In this document: piece after piece, positions 54,765 through 63,953 of the stretch
Position numbering within the stretch: the stretch's first letter is position 1
How the letters are laid out: each line of letters starts with the position of its first letter
NCBI GenBank assembly: GCA_016177875.1
Contig: JACOUL010000004.1
Span: 23,315 to 87,314 of the forward strand
Direction of reading: 5' to 3'
From: Burkholderiales bacterium
GTDB lineage: Bacteria; Pseudomonadota; Gammaproteobacteria; Burkholderiales; Burkholderiaceae_D
DNA length: 64,000 bases
Made by a program: the position numbers and the translations under genes
Notes under the pieces: model-generated
Database searches by the model: none
Seen by the model: only the letters and a program-made list of their open reading frames with translations
Told to the model about the DNA's origin: nothing

Positions 54765-56819
54765 ATGAATCCACTACTAGACTTTTCCGACCTGCCGCGC
54801 TTCGATGCAGTCAAACCGGAACACGTCACGCCCGCCGTCGATACGCTGCTGAGAGAAAACCGCACAGTGGTTGCGCAATTGGAAGCGCCCATGGCCGACG
54901 TGACATGGGATAACTTCGTCGTACCGCTCGAAAATTCCACCGAAAAACTGGGACGGGCTTGGGGCGTCGTCGGCCATCTGAACGCTGTGATGGACACGCC
55001 GGAGCTGCGCGCTGCCTACAATGAAAATCTGCCCAAGGTGACCGAGTTCTGGACCGAGCTTGGGCAGAATCTTGCGCTGTTCGACAAGTACAAGGCGCTA
55101 AAGTCTTCGGCTTCCTATGCAAGCTTGACGCCTGCGCGCCAAAAAATCATCGATAACGCGCTGCGCGATTTCCGTCTCGGCGGCGCCGAACTGCCGGAAG
55201 AGAAAAAGACGCGCTTCGCCGAAATCCAGGAGCGGCAAGCCGCGCTGTCCACCAAGTTTTCCGAAAACGTGCTGGATGCGACCAACGATTACGCGCTCAT
55301 CATTGACAATGAAGCGGAGCTGTCCGGTTTGCCGCAAGACGCGATACAAGCCGCAAGAACCGCTGCTGAAAAAGACGGCAAGCCCGGTTACAAATTCACG
55401 CTGCACTTCCCTTCTTATTTTCCGATCTTGCAATACGCGGACGACCGGAAATTGCGTGAAGCGATTTATCGCGCCAACGTCACCAAAGCATCCGAGCTGG
55501 GCATCAAACCCGAGTGGGACAACACGGAAATCATCAACGAGCTCTTGAAGCTGCGCGACGAAGAAGCCAAGCTCTTGGACTACAACAACTTCGCTGAAGT
55601 CTCGCTGGTGCCGAAGATGGCGGAAACGCCGCCGCAAGTCATCAGCTTCCTGGAAGATTTGGCGAAGCGCGCGCGTCCGTTCGCCGAAAAGGATTTGACC
55701 GAATTGCGCGACTTCGCCAAGACAGAGTTCGGCATCGATACGCTGCAAGCCTGGGACGTTGCTTACGCCTCTGAGAAGCTGCGCGAAAAACGTTATGCGT
55801 TTTCGGAACAGGAAGTCAAAGAGTATTTCCCTGAGCCGAAAGTCGTTGAAGGTTTATTCCGCGTGGTGCAAACACTGTTCAAGGTCGATATCAAACCGGA
55901 CAGCGCGCCGACCTGGCACAAGGATGTGAAATTTTTTCGCATCGAGCGCGACGGCAGATTGATCGGCCAGTTTTATCTGGACCTGTACGCGCGCAAGGGA
56001 AAACGCGGCGGTGCCTGGATGGATGACGCGCGCGGGCGCCGCAAGCTGGGTGAAGAAATTCAAACCCCGGTGGCTTACTTGACGTGCAATTTCAGCGAAC
56101 CGGTCGTGGTCGACGGCAAGGCCAAACCGGCGCTGTTCACGCACGACGAAGTCATCACTCTCTTCCACGAAACAGGGCATGGCTTGCATCATATGCTGAC
56201 GGAAGTGGATGAACTCTCCGTCGCAGGCATTTCCGGCGTCGAATGGGATGCGGTCGAGCTGCCTTCACAGTTCATGGAAAATTTTTGCTGGGAATGGGAC
56301 GTGCTGCAGCACATGACGGCGCACGTCGATACGGGCGGCCACCTGCCGCGCGCGCTATTCGACAAGATGACCGCCGCAAAAAATTTCCAAGCCGGCTTGC
56401 AAACGTTGCGCCAAGTGGAGTTCGCGCTGTTCGACATGCGCCTGCATTTCGATTACAACCCGCATGGCAAAAACACGGTGCGCGACTTGCTGGATGAAGT
56501 CCGCAAGCAGGTGGCCGTGCTGATTCCGCCCGAATTCAACCGTTTCCAACACTCCTTCGGCCATATCTTTGCCGGTGGCTATGCGGCGGGTTACTATAGC
56601 TACAAATGGGCGGAAGTCTTGTCGGCGGACGCCTATAGCGCATTTGAGGAATCGCTGGCGTTAACCGGCAGCGTGCTGTCGATCGAAACCGGCTTAAAAT
56701 TCCTGCAAGAGATTTTGGCAATGGGCGGATCGCGCCCGGCGTTGGAATCTTTCAAGGCGTTCCGCGGCCGGGAACCGACCATCGATGCGCTGCTGCGTCA
56801 TAGCGGCATGACGACCTGA
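54765..56819 (+). CDS. prlC: Oligopeptidase A (M3 family zinc metallopeptidase)
   Basis: 684 residues. The active site HETGHGLHH is at 468-476, with the downstream Glu in SGVEWDAVELPSQFMENFCWE. The start MNPLLDFSDLPRFDAV is family-typical and preceded by AGGA; the frame continues upstream only through a repeat element. A cytoplasmic endopeptidase that degrades oligopeptides such as signal-peptide fragments. Confidence 0.95.
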   Translation: MNPLLDFSDLPRFDAVKPEHVTPAVDTLLRENRTVVAQLEAPMADVTWDNFVVPLENSTEKLGRAWGVVGHLNAVMDTPELRAAYNENLPKVTEFWTELGQNLALFDKYKALKSSASYASLTPARQKIIDNALRDFRLGGAELPEEKKTRFAEIQERQAALSTKFSENVLDATNDYALIIDNEAELSGLPQDAIQAARTAAEKDGKPGYKFTLHFPSYFPILQYADDRKLREAIYRANVTKASELGIKPEWDNTEIINELLKLRDEEAKLLDYNNFAEVSLVPKMAETPPQVISFLEDLAKRARPFAEKDLTELRDFAKTEFGIDTLQAWDVAYASEKLREKRYAFSEQEVKEYFPEPKVVEGLFRVVQTLFKVDIKPDSAPTWHKDVKFFRIERDGRLIGQFYLDLYARKGKRGGAWMDDARGRRKLGEEIQTPVAYLTCNFSEPVVVDGKAKPALFTHDEVITLFHETGHGLHHMLTEVDELSVAGISGVEWDAVELPSQFMENFCWEWDVLQHMTAHVDTGGHLPRALFDKMTAAKNFQAGLQTLRQVEFALFDMRLHFDYNPHGKNTVRDLLDEVRKQVAVLIPPEFNRFQHSFGHIFAGGYAAGYYSYKWAEVLSADAYSAFEESLALTGSVLSIETGLKFLQEILAMGGSRPALESFKAFRGREPTIDALLRHSGMTT

Positions 56820-56840
56820 AAAAATAGCGAGGGAGGCGAC

Positions 56841-57455
56841 ATGAAAATCACACTATCCGGCATATGCGCGTTGCTGTTGTTGGCGGGAAGCGCCCACGCG
56901 CAAATGTATAAGTGGGTCGGCCCGGACGGCAAGATCACTTACAGCGATACGCCGCCGCCCAAGACCGCCGCCAAGGTGGAAAAGAAAGAAATGGGCGGCG
57001 CTAGCGTCGACACCAGCAACATGCCTTTCGCGCTCGCCGAAACGGTCAAGAATTTTCCGGTCACTCTCTATACCGGCTCCGATTGCACGCCTTGCAGCAC
57101 CGCACGCAGCCATTTGCAAAAGCGCGGCATCCCCTTTAAAGAAAAAACGGTGTCGACCAATGACGACATCGACAAGCTGAAAGAGTTAAGCGGCAATCAA
57201 CAATTGCCGGTCATGACGGTCGGACGTAACAAGCAAGTCGGCTATGAAGAGAACATGTGGAACGCGGCGTTGACGGCGGCCGGCTATCCGACCTCGAATA
57301 CGCTGCCGAAGAATTACAGCAATCCGAAAGCCGAACCAACAGCGCCGCCGGCGCCGAAGCCCGCTGCCAAAAATGCCGACGCGAGCGGAAGCGGCCGAAC
57401 AGCTACCGCTCCGCCGCCTCCGTCCGGCAATGCGCCGCCCGGCTTCCGTTTCTAA
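56841..57455 (+). CDS. Exported DUF4124-glutaredoxin fusion protein
   Basis: 204 residues. Signal peptide ending SAHA, then DUF4124 (MYKWVGPDGKITYSDTPPP), a glutaredoxin-like domain with CTPC in TLYTGSDCTPCSTARSHLQK, and a Pro/Ala-rich disordered tail. The cis-Pro segment QLPVMTVG is present. A periplasmic thiol-disulfide role is inferred. GGAGG precedes the start. holC follows after 14 bp. Confidence 0.88.
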   Translation: MKITLSGICALLLLAGSAHAQMYKWVGPDGKITYSDTPPPKTAAKVEKKEMGGASVDTSNMPFALAETVKNFPVTLYTGSDCTPCSTARSHLQKRGIPFKEKTVSTNDDIDKLKELSGNQQLPVMTVGRNKQVGYEENMWNAALTAAGYPTSNTLPKNYSNPKAEPTAPPAPKPAAKNADASGSGRTATAPPPPSGNAPPGFRF

Positions 57456-57469
57456 GTTCTTGCCGTGCA

Positions 57470-57892
57470 ATGACGCGCATCGACTTTCATAGCAACGTGC
57501 CGGAAAAGATTCACTACGCTTGCCGGCTAGTGCGCAAAGCGCGCACCGCCGATTGCCGCGTTGTGGTGTTTGCCGAACGGGCCGACCTGGCTGCGCTGGA
57601 CACGGCCTTATGGACTTTCATGGAGCAGGAGTTCGTGCCGCATGTGATGGCGAACGATGCACTTGCGGCACGCACACCGGTTATTCTCACCGACAGCGAT
57701 ACAGCCGAATTGCCGCATCACGAAGTGCTGATTAATTTGTCGAATGCGACACCGTCCAACTTTGCCAGCTTTGAACGTCTGCTGGAAATCGTCTCCACTG
57801 AGGAGAACGAAGCTGCCGCCGGTCGTGAACGCTATCGCTTTTACAAGCAGCGCGGCTATCCCTTGAATCACTTCGTCGCAGAAAAATCCTAA
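57470..57892 (+). CDS. holC: DNA polymerase III chi subunit
   Basis: 140 residues. MTRIDFHSNVPEKIHYACRLVRKA, the WTFMEQEFVPHVMAND segment and HEVLINLS match HolC; the C-terminal YRFYKQRGYPLNHFV is also typical. Chi bridges the clamp loader to single-strand-binding protein. The upstream open frame overlaps the previous gene and is not used. Confidence 0.9.
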   Translation: MTRIDFHSNVPEKIHYACRLVRKARTADCRVVVFAERADLAALDTALWTFMEQEFVPHVMANDALAARTPVILTDSDTAELPHHEVLINLSNATPSNFASFERLLEIVSTEENEAAAGRERYRFYKQRGYPLNHFVAEKS

Positions 57893-57905
57893 CGCCGACA
57901 ACAAT

Positions 57906-58487
57906 ATGACTGATCCGATTGCCGACAATAGTATTCCCTTGTTAACGGAAGTTGTGGCGCCGGAAGCTGCCGCTAAACCGGCATCGCCCTCTGCGCCGGC
58001 CGCGCCGCAGCCCGCAGCAAAAGCGCCTCTGCCTCCGATAACCGGTACCGCCGCGATTCCGCCGCGGCCTGCCGCGCCTCCCTTGTCAGCGCCGCCGTTG
58101 AGCGCCGCGCCTAAGCCGGCGCCGGCGGCAACAAAGCCGTCCGCCGCCTCCCCCATTCTCCCGATGGCTTCCGCACCGGTCATCTCTGAACCATCTTCGA
58201 ACTTATCGTCCGCCGCAGCTGCCGACGCACCATCGCTGCCGCCGTTGACCGAAGAAGAATGGAATCGGCTAGAGAATGCGCTGCATCAACGCATCGCTCG
58301 CCAAGTGTTGGAGCGCGTTGATTTTGTGCTCGATCATCGCGTGCGGCACACGTTGACCGATGCCGTCGATCAGGCAGTCGATACCTTGGCGGCCGATATC
58401 AAACAAGGTTTGCACGACACTTTGCATGACATCGTATCAAGAGCAATTGCGCAAGAAATCAACCGTTTGCAGGCTTTGAAAAAATAA
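57906..58487 (+). CDS. Pro/Ala-rich protein with helical C-terminus (possibly DUF2486)
   Basis: 193 residues. Residues 15-115 are a disordered Pro/Ala/Ser tract; the C-terminal 75 residues (EEWNRLENALHQRIARQVLE, HTLTDAVDQAVDTLAADIKQ) form amphipathic helices. A similar protein follows holC in many Burkholderiales. Function unknown. It starts 13 bp after holC, so it is probably in the same operon. Confidence 0.72.
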   Translation: MTDPIADNSIPLLTEVVAPEAAAKPASPSAPAAPQPAAKAPLPPITGTAAIPPRPAAPPLSAPPLSAAPKPAPAATKPSAASPILPMASAPVISEPSSNLSSAAAADAPSLPPLTEEEWNRLENALHQRIARQVLERVDFVLDHRVRHTLTDAVDQAVDTLAADIKQGLHDTLHDIVSRAIAQEINRLQALKK

Positions 58488-58626
58488 AAAAAATCTGAGA
58501 AATTCTTTCATTTATAAACAAAATGTCGGAAGAAATATTTTTTGAACGATATTTTCAGCACTGCATTGACTGCCTAAGAAAACCGGAATTTTCTACAATC
58601 TCAGCATGGGAAACGCGGAGATTGAT

Positions 58627-59943
58627 ATGAAAGTCATCGTTTTAGGTTCAGGCATTATCGGCACGGCTTCCGCTTGGTTTTTGAACAAGGCAGGCCATGA
58701 AGTCACCGTTATCGAGCGTCAACCCGGCGCCGCACAAGAAACCAGTTTCGCCAACGGCTGCCAAATCTCCGTTTCGCATGCCGAACCCTGGGCCAACCCG
58801 TCGGCCCCGTTAAAAATTTTGAAATGGCTGGGCCAGGAAGACGCGCCCTTGCTCTATCGCTTCCGTCCCGAATGGCTGCAATGGCGCTGGGGCATGCACT
58901 TCCTGCGCGAATGCACGCCCGGCCGCACTGCAGACAATATCCGCCAGATCGTGGCGATCGCCGAATACAGCCGTCAAACCTTGCAAGCCGTACGCGCCGA
59001 AACCGGCGTCGACTATGATTGCCTCACCAAAGGCATCCTGCATTTTTACACCGACAAGAAAGAATTCGAAGATTCGCTGCCGGCTGCGAAATTGATGCGC
59101 GACTTGGGCTGTCCGCGCGATTCGATTTCCGCCGAAGAAGTGATCAAGATCGAGCCGGCGCTCGCGACCATTCGCGACAAGATCGTCGGCGGCGATTTCA
59201 CCGCGACCGATGAATCCGGCGACGTCTACAAGTTCACTTCCGGCCTCGCCAAAAAAGCAGCGGAAGCCGGCGTGAATTTCCGATTTAATTCCACCATCAC
59301 GCGCCTGATCACCGAAGGCACCGGGGCTGCCGCTAAAGTCACAGGAGTGGAAGTCATCGACGGCGACGGCCGCCATCAGGTACTGCGCGCCGATGCCTTC
59401 GTCATGGCGATGGGCAGCTTCTCGGTGCAGTTGCTCAAGCCGCTCGGCATCGATCTGATGATTTATCCGGGCAAGGGATACTCCGCGACTTACCCGATCA
59501 CCAATTCCGATGCCGCGCCGGTCGTGTCGTTGACCGACGACGGTTACAAGCTCGTGATCTCTCGTTTGGGCGATCGCCTGCGCGTAGCAGGCACATGCGA
59601 GTTGAACGGCTACACGCGCGAATTGAACACCACGCGCTGCGACGCCATCACGCGCCGCACACGCGCACTATTCCCGGAGGCTTGCGACTACACCGATCCG
59701 GTGTACTGGACCGGCTTGCGTCCGCTAACGCCTTCCAACGTGCCCTACATCGGCAAGACGAAGTTCAGCAACCTATTCCTGAACACCGGCCACGGCACGC
59801 TCGGCTGGACCATGGGTTGCGGCTCGGGCCGTGCGATCGCGGAAATCGTTTCAGGCCGTCAGCCGGAAGTAAATTTCGCCTTCACCGGCATGCCGCGCTA
59901 TACCGGTGTGCAAATAATCAAGGCTCAAGCCGCGCGGGCTTGA
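58627..59943 (+). CDS. dadA: D-amino acid dehydrogenase small subunit
   Basis: 438 residues. MKVIVLGSGIIGTASAWFLNKAGHEVTVIER is the FAD-binding start; GADETSFANGCQISVSHAEPW-type region and GHGTLGWTMGCGSGRAIAE near the end are diagnostic. It oxidatively deaminates D-amino acids such as D-Ala at the membrane. ATG at 58627 has GGAG upstream; a TACAAT at 58594-58599 puts transcription start near 58606, excluding the earlier in-frame ATG at 58606. Confidence 0.93.
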   Translation: MKVIVLGSGIIGTASAWFLNKAGHEVTVIERQPGAAQETSFANGCQISVSHAEPWANPSAPLKILKWLGQEDAPLLYRFRPEWLQWRWGMHFLRECTPGRTADNIRQIVAIAEYSRQTLQAVRAETGVDYDCLTKGILHFYTDKKEFEDSLPAAKLMRDLGCPRDSISAEEVIKIEPALATIRDKIVGGDFTATDESGDVYKFTSGLAKKAAEAGVNFRFNSTITRLITEGTGAAAKVTGVEVIDGDGRHQVLRADAFVMAMGSFSVQLLKPLGIDLMIYPGKGYSATYPITNSDAAPVVSLTDDGYKLVISRLGDRLRVAGTCELNGYTRELNTTRCDAITRRTRALFPEACDYTDPVYWTGLRPLTPSNVPYIGKTKFSNLFLNTGHGTLGWTMGCGSGRAIAEIVSGRQPEVNFAFTGMPRYTGVQIIKAQAARA

Positions 59944-59962
59944 GACGAATCATTCCGATCGC

Positions 59963-61204
59963 TCAATAGCGATAACGAGTGATCGGAATCTGTCTGCCAT
60001 CCGGCAAGGTCAAAGTGCCGTTAGTGGAATTACTGAAGTTGACCGTAATGCTCCCCGTATTGCTATTGACGACCGACGCCGGTTTGAAAGCGCCGGTCAG
60101 CGTCTGACCGTTTCCATATTCCTGCCACGTACCCTGATATGTCGTGGAGTTCGTCATCGCCGTCGGACCCGAGGCATACCAAATCGGATTGCCTGAGTTG
60201 TCATACATATAGCCGGCCAAGAACATGGTGCCGTTCTGGATTTCGATCGAATAACCGCGTCCGCCTTCCGCGCTGTTCCACCACCATCCCGCCTCCGGCG
60301 TACCGTTCGGCACCGCCGCGCTTGAACCGTTGGTCACGATGTCGTAACGCTGAATCGCGACCGTGCCGCCCGGCCAAGTGAGACTCCCGTGGGTGGCGTC
60401 AGTGAAGGTAATGCTGATCGTGCCGTTGTTGATCGTGCCCGTCGTGGATCGATATGCACCGGTTAAGGTTTGACCGCCTAGATAAGTCAGCAGAGGTGCG
60501 GAGAACGTCGCGCCATTCATCGCCGCAGGGCCGGCGGCATACCAAGTGGCGCGGCCGGACGGATCATACAAGTATCCCGCCATGAAAACATTGTTGCCCT
60601 GAAGCTCAATGGTAAAACCTCTGCCGCCTTCATTCGGATTCCACCACCAGCCGGCTTTGGGAGCGATCCAGGTCAAATTACTCGACGGCGCGCGCAAACC
60701 GGTCAACGTAGCAGTTTGAAGTGCCGCACCCGCAATTGCCGATTCGCTGGGTTCGCTCGCAAAGGTGGTATTCAAGGCATACAAAGTGAATTGATAGCGG
60801 TGCGACGAATCCGGTGGACAAGGACCGCTATAGCCGATGTTGCTGAACTCGTTTGACGCTTGCTGAAATGTCCCGCTAACGGCCGCGTTCTCCGTTGCAG
60901 ACGCATTCGCCAGCAACTGCGTGGTCGATGCAGGAATATTCCACGCTTTCCAATGCAGGAAATTGCCGCCGTCCGGGTCGCGCATGATAATTGCGAAGCT
61001 TGCCGTTCCGGCAGGCACGGAACCGAAACTCAGCGGTGGCGACATGTTCGAGCCCGAACATTGTCCGCTGAGGCTGTAAGTAAATTCGTTAGGGATGACA
61101 CCATTGTCGGCGAACGCCGCTGATGTGAGCGTCAAAGCAAATGCTTTGGCAGTGATGAAACAGCCCAAGACCAGTAGACATAAAAAACTTTTTATTGCGC
61201 GCAT
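59963..61204 (-). CDS. Exported YbhB/YbcL (PEBP) domain protein with two GWWWN modules
   Basis: 413 residues. Signal peptide, then a PEBP-like domain at 25-165 (MSPPLSFGSVPAGTASFAII, DPDGGNFLHWKAWNIP, GYSGPCPPDSSHRYQFTLYA). Two modules follow, each starting GWWWN and containing GGRG(F/Y) and the pattern AGY(L/M)YD.SG...WYA, at about 185-290 and 303-413. The modules match those in the lipoprotein at 30.5 kb. Surface or periplasmic function unknown. Confidence 0.85.
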   Translation of the reverse strand: MRAIKSFLCLLVLGCFITAKAFALTLTSAAFADNGVIPNEFTYSLSGQCSGSNMSPPLSFGSVPAGTASFAIIMRDPDGGNFLHWKAWNIPASTTQLLANASATENAAVSGTFQQASNEFSNIGYSGPCPPDSSHRYQFTLYALNTTFASEPSESAIAGAALQTATLTGLRAPSSNLTWIAPKAGWWWNPNEGGRGFTIELQGNNVFMAGYLYDPSGRATWYAAGPAAMNGATFSAPLLTYLGGQTLTGAYRSTTGTINNGTISITFTDATHGSLTWPGGTVAIQRYDIVTNGSSAAVPNGTPEAGWWWNSAEGGRGYSIEIQNGTMFLAGYMYDNSGNPIWYASGPTAMTNSTTYQGTWQEYGNGQTLTGAFKPASVVNSNTGSITVNFSNSTNGTLTLPDGRQIPITRYRY

Positions 61205-61232
61205 AACTCCCCCTTTAACTAAGCTCTAATTA

Positions 61233-61742
61233 CTACTTCCCCACTCTTACCTGTACTTCCGCCACCTTTTCATCGAAGGCGATGCGCGTCACGAATTTCG
61301 CGCGCTTCATCGGAAAACGCGATTGAAAATGCCGCACGTTTCCGGAACCGGAAATCGCGCGACGCACGAACTGGTAATACGCATCCATGTCGACCACGTG
61401 CACCGCCAAGAAATAATCGTAATCGCCGGAGACGAAATAGCATTGCATGACTTCCGGCTCTTTATTCATGCGCGCTTCGAATTCCTGCATATGTTCATCG
61501 GTCTGATTGGCGAGAGACACTTCGAGAAAAGCCAACATGCCGTAGCCCAATGCAAACGGATCGACCAACGACACGTCGGCGCTGATGATGCCGGCGTCGC
61601 GCAAGTCGCGGATGCGGCGCAGACAAGTGGGCTGCGAAATATGCACTTTATCCGCCAATACCCGGGTGGGCATCTGATTGTCTTGCTGCAATAGATTCAG
61701 CAGTTTGCGATCAACCTTGTCTAGGGTATGGAATTTCGGCAT
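61233..61742 (-). CDS. Lrp/AsnC family transcriptional regulator
   Basis: 169 residues. Helix-turn-helix at about 20-45 (MPTRVLADKVHISQPTCLRRIRDL, shown in part) followed by the RAM ligand domain (FVSGDYDYFLAVHVVDMDAYYQFV). Lrp-type regulators respond to amino acids. It is divergent from a branched-chain amino-acid binding protein gene and lies near dadA; either could be a target. Confidence 0.92.
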   Translation of the reverse strand: MPKFHTLDKVDRKLLNLLQQDNQMPTRVLADKVHISQPTCLRRIRDLRDAGIISADVSLVDPFALGYGMLAFLEVSLANQTDEHMQEFEARMNKEPEVMQCYFVSGDYDYFLAVHVVDMDAYYQFVRRAISGSGNVRHFQSRFPMKRAKFVTRIAFDEKVAEVQVRVGK

Positions 61743-61768
61743 AAAAATTCAGAAAAATGGTGAAAATC

Positions 61769-61785
61769 CGCAAAAAATCTTTGCG
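61769..61785. promoter_or_regulatory. Inverted repeat in the lrp-livK intergenic region
   Basis: CGCAAA-AAATC-TTTGCG, a symmetric site between the divergent regulator and transporter genes; a possible Lrp/AsnC operator. Confidence 0.35.
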
Positions 61786-61865
61786 AAAACAAATGAATGT
61801 TGTAGTGTTTTGCCTGCCTCAATATTACCCCTGTTCTGTTTCCTTAAATCATCAGGAGAACGTTT

Positions 61866-63011
61866 ATGCAACACAAGACAAAATTAGCTCCACTGGCCGG
61901 CGCGATTGTATTCGCTTTGGCAAGCAGCGCCTTTGCGCAAGAAGTGGTTGTCAAGCTCGGCCACGTCGCCCCGATGTCGGGCGGCCAGGCGCACTACGGC
62001 CGCGATAACGCCAACGGCGCGCAAATGGCGATTGAAGAGCTGAACGCAAAGGGTGTCACGATCGGCGGTAAAAAGGTTAAATTCGAAGCGCTGATGGAAG
62101 ACGATGCAGCCGATCCCAAACAAGGTACGGCGGTCGCACAAAAACTGGTGGATGCCAAAGTTAACGGCGTCATCGGCCATTTGAACTCCGGCACGACGAT
62201 TCCTGCATCGAAGATTTATCACGATGCCGGCATTCCGCAAATTTCGCCGTCCGCCACTAATCCGAAATACACCCAGCAAGGCTTTAAAACCGCCTTCCGC
62301 GTGGTAGCCAATGATGCTCAACTCGGCGGCACGCTCGGCAAATATGCCGTGAAGACTTTAAAAGGCAAGAGCATCGCCGTCATCGACGATCAGACCGCGT
62401 ACGGCAAAGGTGTCGCTGATGAATTCGCCAAGGCAGTCGTGGCAGCAGGCGGCAAGATCGCCAAACGCGAAGCCACCAACGATAAAGCGACCGACTTCAT
62501 GGCGATCCTCACCGCCATCAAAGGCAAGAAGCCTGACGTCGTGTTCTTTGGCGGCATGGACAACGTCGCAGGTCCGATGCTGCGCCAAATGAAACAACTC
62601 GGCATCAACGCAAAATTCATGGGCGGCGACGGCATTTGCACCTCTGAATTGGCGAAGTTTGCCGGCGACGGTATGAGTGACGGACAAGTGGTATGTGCAG
62701 AAGCCGGAGGTGTCATGGGAGATCAGCAGAAGAAGATGGATGAATTCGTCGATCGCTACAAAAAGAAATTCAACCAAGACGTGCAGATTTATGCACCCTA
62801 CGTTTATGACGCGACCATGACCATGGCAGCCGCCATGCAAAAGGCGAATTCGGCCGAGCCGGCCAAGTACTTGCCTGTGCTTGCCAAGATCAAGTACGAC
62901 GGCGTGACCGGCAAGATCGAGTTCGACGGCAAGGGCGACATCAAGGACGGCACCCTGACTTTGTACACCTATAAGGCAGGTAAGAAAGAAAAAATCGCGG
63001 TTGTGAAGTAA
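61866..63011 (+). CDS. Branched-chain amino acid ABC transporter substrate-binding protein
   Basis: 381 residues. Signal peptide ending SSAFAQ, then the LivJ/LivK periplasmic binding fold: VVKLGHVAPMSGGQAHYGRDNANGAQ (in part), MEDDAADPKQGTAVAQKLV, GVIGHLNSGTTIPAS and SPSATNPKYTQQGF. It binds an aliphatic amino acid. The permease and ATPase genes are not in this window. AGGAG lies eight bases upstream. Confidence 0.93.
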   Translation: MQHKTKLAPLAGAIVFALASSAFAQEVVVKLGHVAPMSGGQAHYGRDNANGAQMAIEELNAKGVTIGGKKVKFEALMEDDAADPKQGTAVAQKLVDAKVNGVIGHLNSGTTIPASKIYHDAGIPQISPSATNPKYTQQGFKTAFRVVANDAQLGGTLGKYAVKTLKGKSIAVIDDQTAYGKGVADEFAKAVVAAGGKIAKREATNDKATDFMAILTAIKGKKPDVVFFGGMDNVAGPMLRQMKQLGINAKFMGGDGICTSELAKFAGDGMSDGQVVCAEAGGVMGDQQKKMDEFVDRYKKKFNQDVQIYAPYVYDATMTMAAAMQKANSAEPAKYLPVLAKIKYDGVTGKIEFDGKGDIKDGTLTLYTYKAGKKEKIAVVK

Positions 63012-63016
63012 TTCGT

Positions 63017-63047
63017 TTGCGGGCAGTCACCATTGCTGCCCGCAAAA
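63017..63047 (+). repeat. Perfect hairpin after the binding-protein gene
   Basis: TTTGCGGGCAG (63017-63027) and CTGCCCGCAAA (63037-63047) with a 9-nt loop. The arm resembles the TTGCGGGACAG end of the REP-like repeat, one copy of which lies 57 bp downstream. Confidence 0.6.
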
Positions 63048-63058
63048 GGACCAAGCAT

Positions 63059-63088
63059 AAAAAAAGCGCTCCGAAGAGCGCTTTTTTT
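63059..63088 (+). terminator. Rho-independent terminator after the binding-protein gene
   Basis: AAAAAGCGCTC, CGAA tetraloop, GAGCGCTTTTT, then further T. Confidence 0.92.
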
Positions 63089-63103
63089 ATTGATTGAATT
63101 TCT

Positions 63104-63142
63104 TTGCGGGACAGCGCTACGCAACGCGTGCTCTGTCCTCAA
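63104..63142 (+). repeat. Dispersed palindromic (REP-like) repeat, copy 3
   Basis: Starts TTGCGGGACAGCGCT and ends GTGCTCTGTCCTCAA. The ends are identical to copy 2 apart from one or two bases; the centre differs. Located between the terminator and the convergent cytochrome gene. Confidence 0.72.
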
Positions 63143-63153
63143 CATATTTAGAA

Positions 63154-63462
63154 TCACTTTGTCGAGAGGATCCATTTCACCAGCGTACGCGCCTCGGCTT
63201 CATTGACCTGGGTATTCGCCGGCATCGGAATCGCCCCCCAGGTGCCGCTGCTGCCCTTCAAAACTTTTTGCACCAACTTGTCTTCCGCATCTTTTTGGCC
63301 GGCGTACTTGGCAGCCACATCTTTATAAGACGGCCCCACCAGCTTCGAACTCACGGCATGGCAAGACAAGCAATTCTTCGCCTTCGCCAAATCGGCATTC
63401 GCAAAAGCAGCATTGGAAATCGAAGCCAAGGCAAACAGGCACACCAGCAAGGAAGATTTCAT
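63154..63462 (-). CDS. Periplasmic cytochrome c (c551/c552-type)
   Basis: 102 residues with signal peptide ending NAAFA. Haem motif CLSCH early in the mature part and axial Met in IPMPANTQV, the class I c8/c551 pattern. A soluble periplasmic electron carrier. ATG at 63462 has GGAG seven bases before it, so longer forms are rejected. Confidence 0.92.
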   Translation of the reverse strand: MKSSLLVCLFALASISNAAFANADLAKAKNCLSCHAVSSKLVGPSYKDVAAKYAGQKDAEDKLVQKVLKGSSGTWGAIPMPANTQVNEAEARTLVKWILSTK

Positions 63463-63604
63463 TGTTTTCTCCATATGAATGACGTGATTATTGTACCCGG
63501 TTTGGTGCGTCGGGCACACACGCATGATGTATAAACGCAGCATACCGCCGTCCAGTTGACGAGCAGGTGCTTTGCTTCTATTCTCGCTGGGAAAGGAGAC
63601 CATC

Positions 63605-63829
63605 ATGATATTGATCATCGCATTTGTCGGACTCGTAGCCCTTAAGTATTTCGAAGTCGGCCTGGTTGCAAATTTGTCATGGTGGTGGATTGTCTTATTA
63701 TTCGTGGTGGCCTTTATCTGGTTTGAATTCCTTGAAAGGATGCTGGGACTCGATAAGCGCGCGGCACATGACAAGGTCGAGAAAAACCGCGAAGAGCGTG
63801 TAAAAAGAACGTTCGAGAAAAAACGCTAA
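63605..63829 (+). CDS. Small Trp-rich membrane protein
   Basis: 74 residues. Two hydrophobic segments (ILIIAFVGLVALKYF and WWWIVLLFVVAFIWF) and a highly charged C-terminal helix. This matches the small Trp-rich protein family found in Betaproteobacteria; function unknown. AAGGAG precedes the ATG. Confidence 0.85.
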   Translation: MILIIAFVGLVALKYFEVGLVANLSWWWIVLLFVVAFIWFEFLERMLGLDKRAAHDKVEKNREERVKRTFEKKR

Positions 63830-63897
63830 ATTTTTACAAACGAAAAGGCCGGCATCATATCAGGCTGTGTAAAAAGTCTGAGAATTGGCTGATGATG

Positions 63898-63924
63898 AAA
63901 CGCCCCGCGCAAGTGGGGCGTTTT
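63898..63924. terminator. Intrinsic terminator near the right end
   Basis: AAACGCCCC (63898-63906) and GGGGCGTTT (63915-63923) with an 8-nt loop and T-tract; A-tract on the left may serve the opposite strand. Confidence 0.8.
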
Positions 63925-63953
63925 GTTTTGAGGCGGCAGGTTAAAAAATGCTC

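Noticed and set aside
58566..58599. TTGACT with TACAAT upstream of dadA as a sigma-70 promoter
   Set aside because: The spacer is 22 bp, too long; only the TACAAT -10 is kept as plausible.
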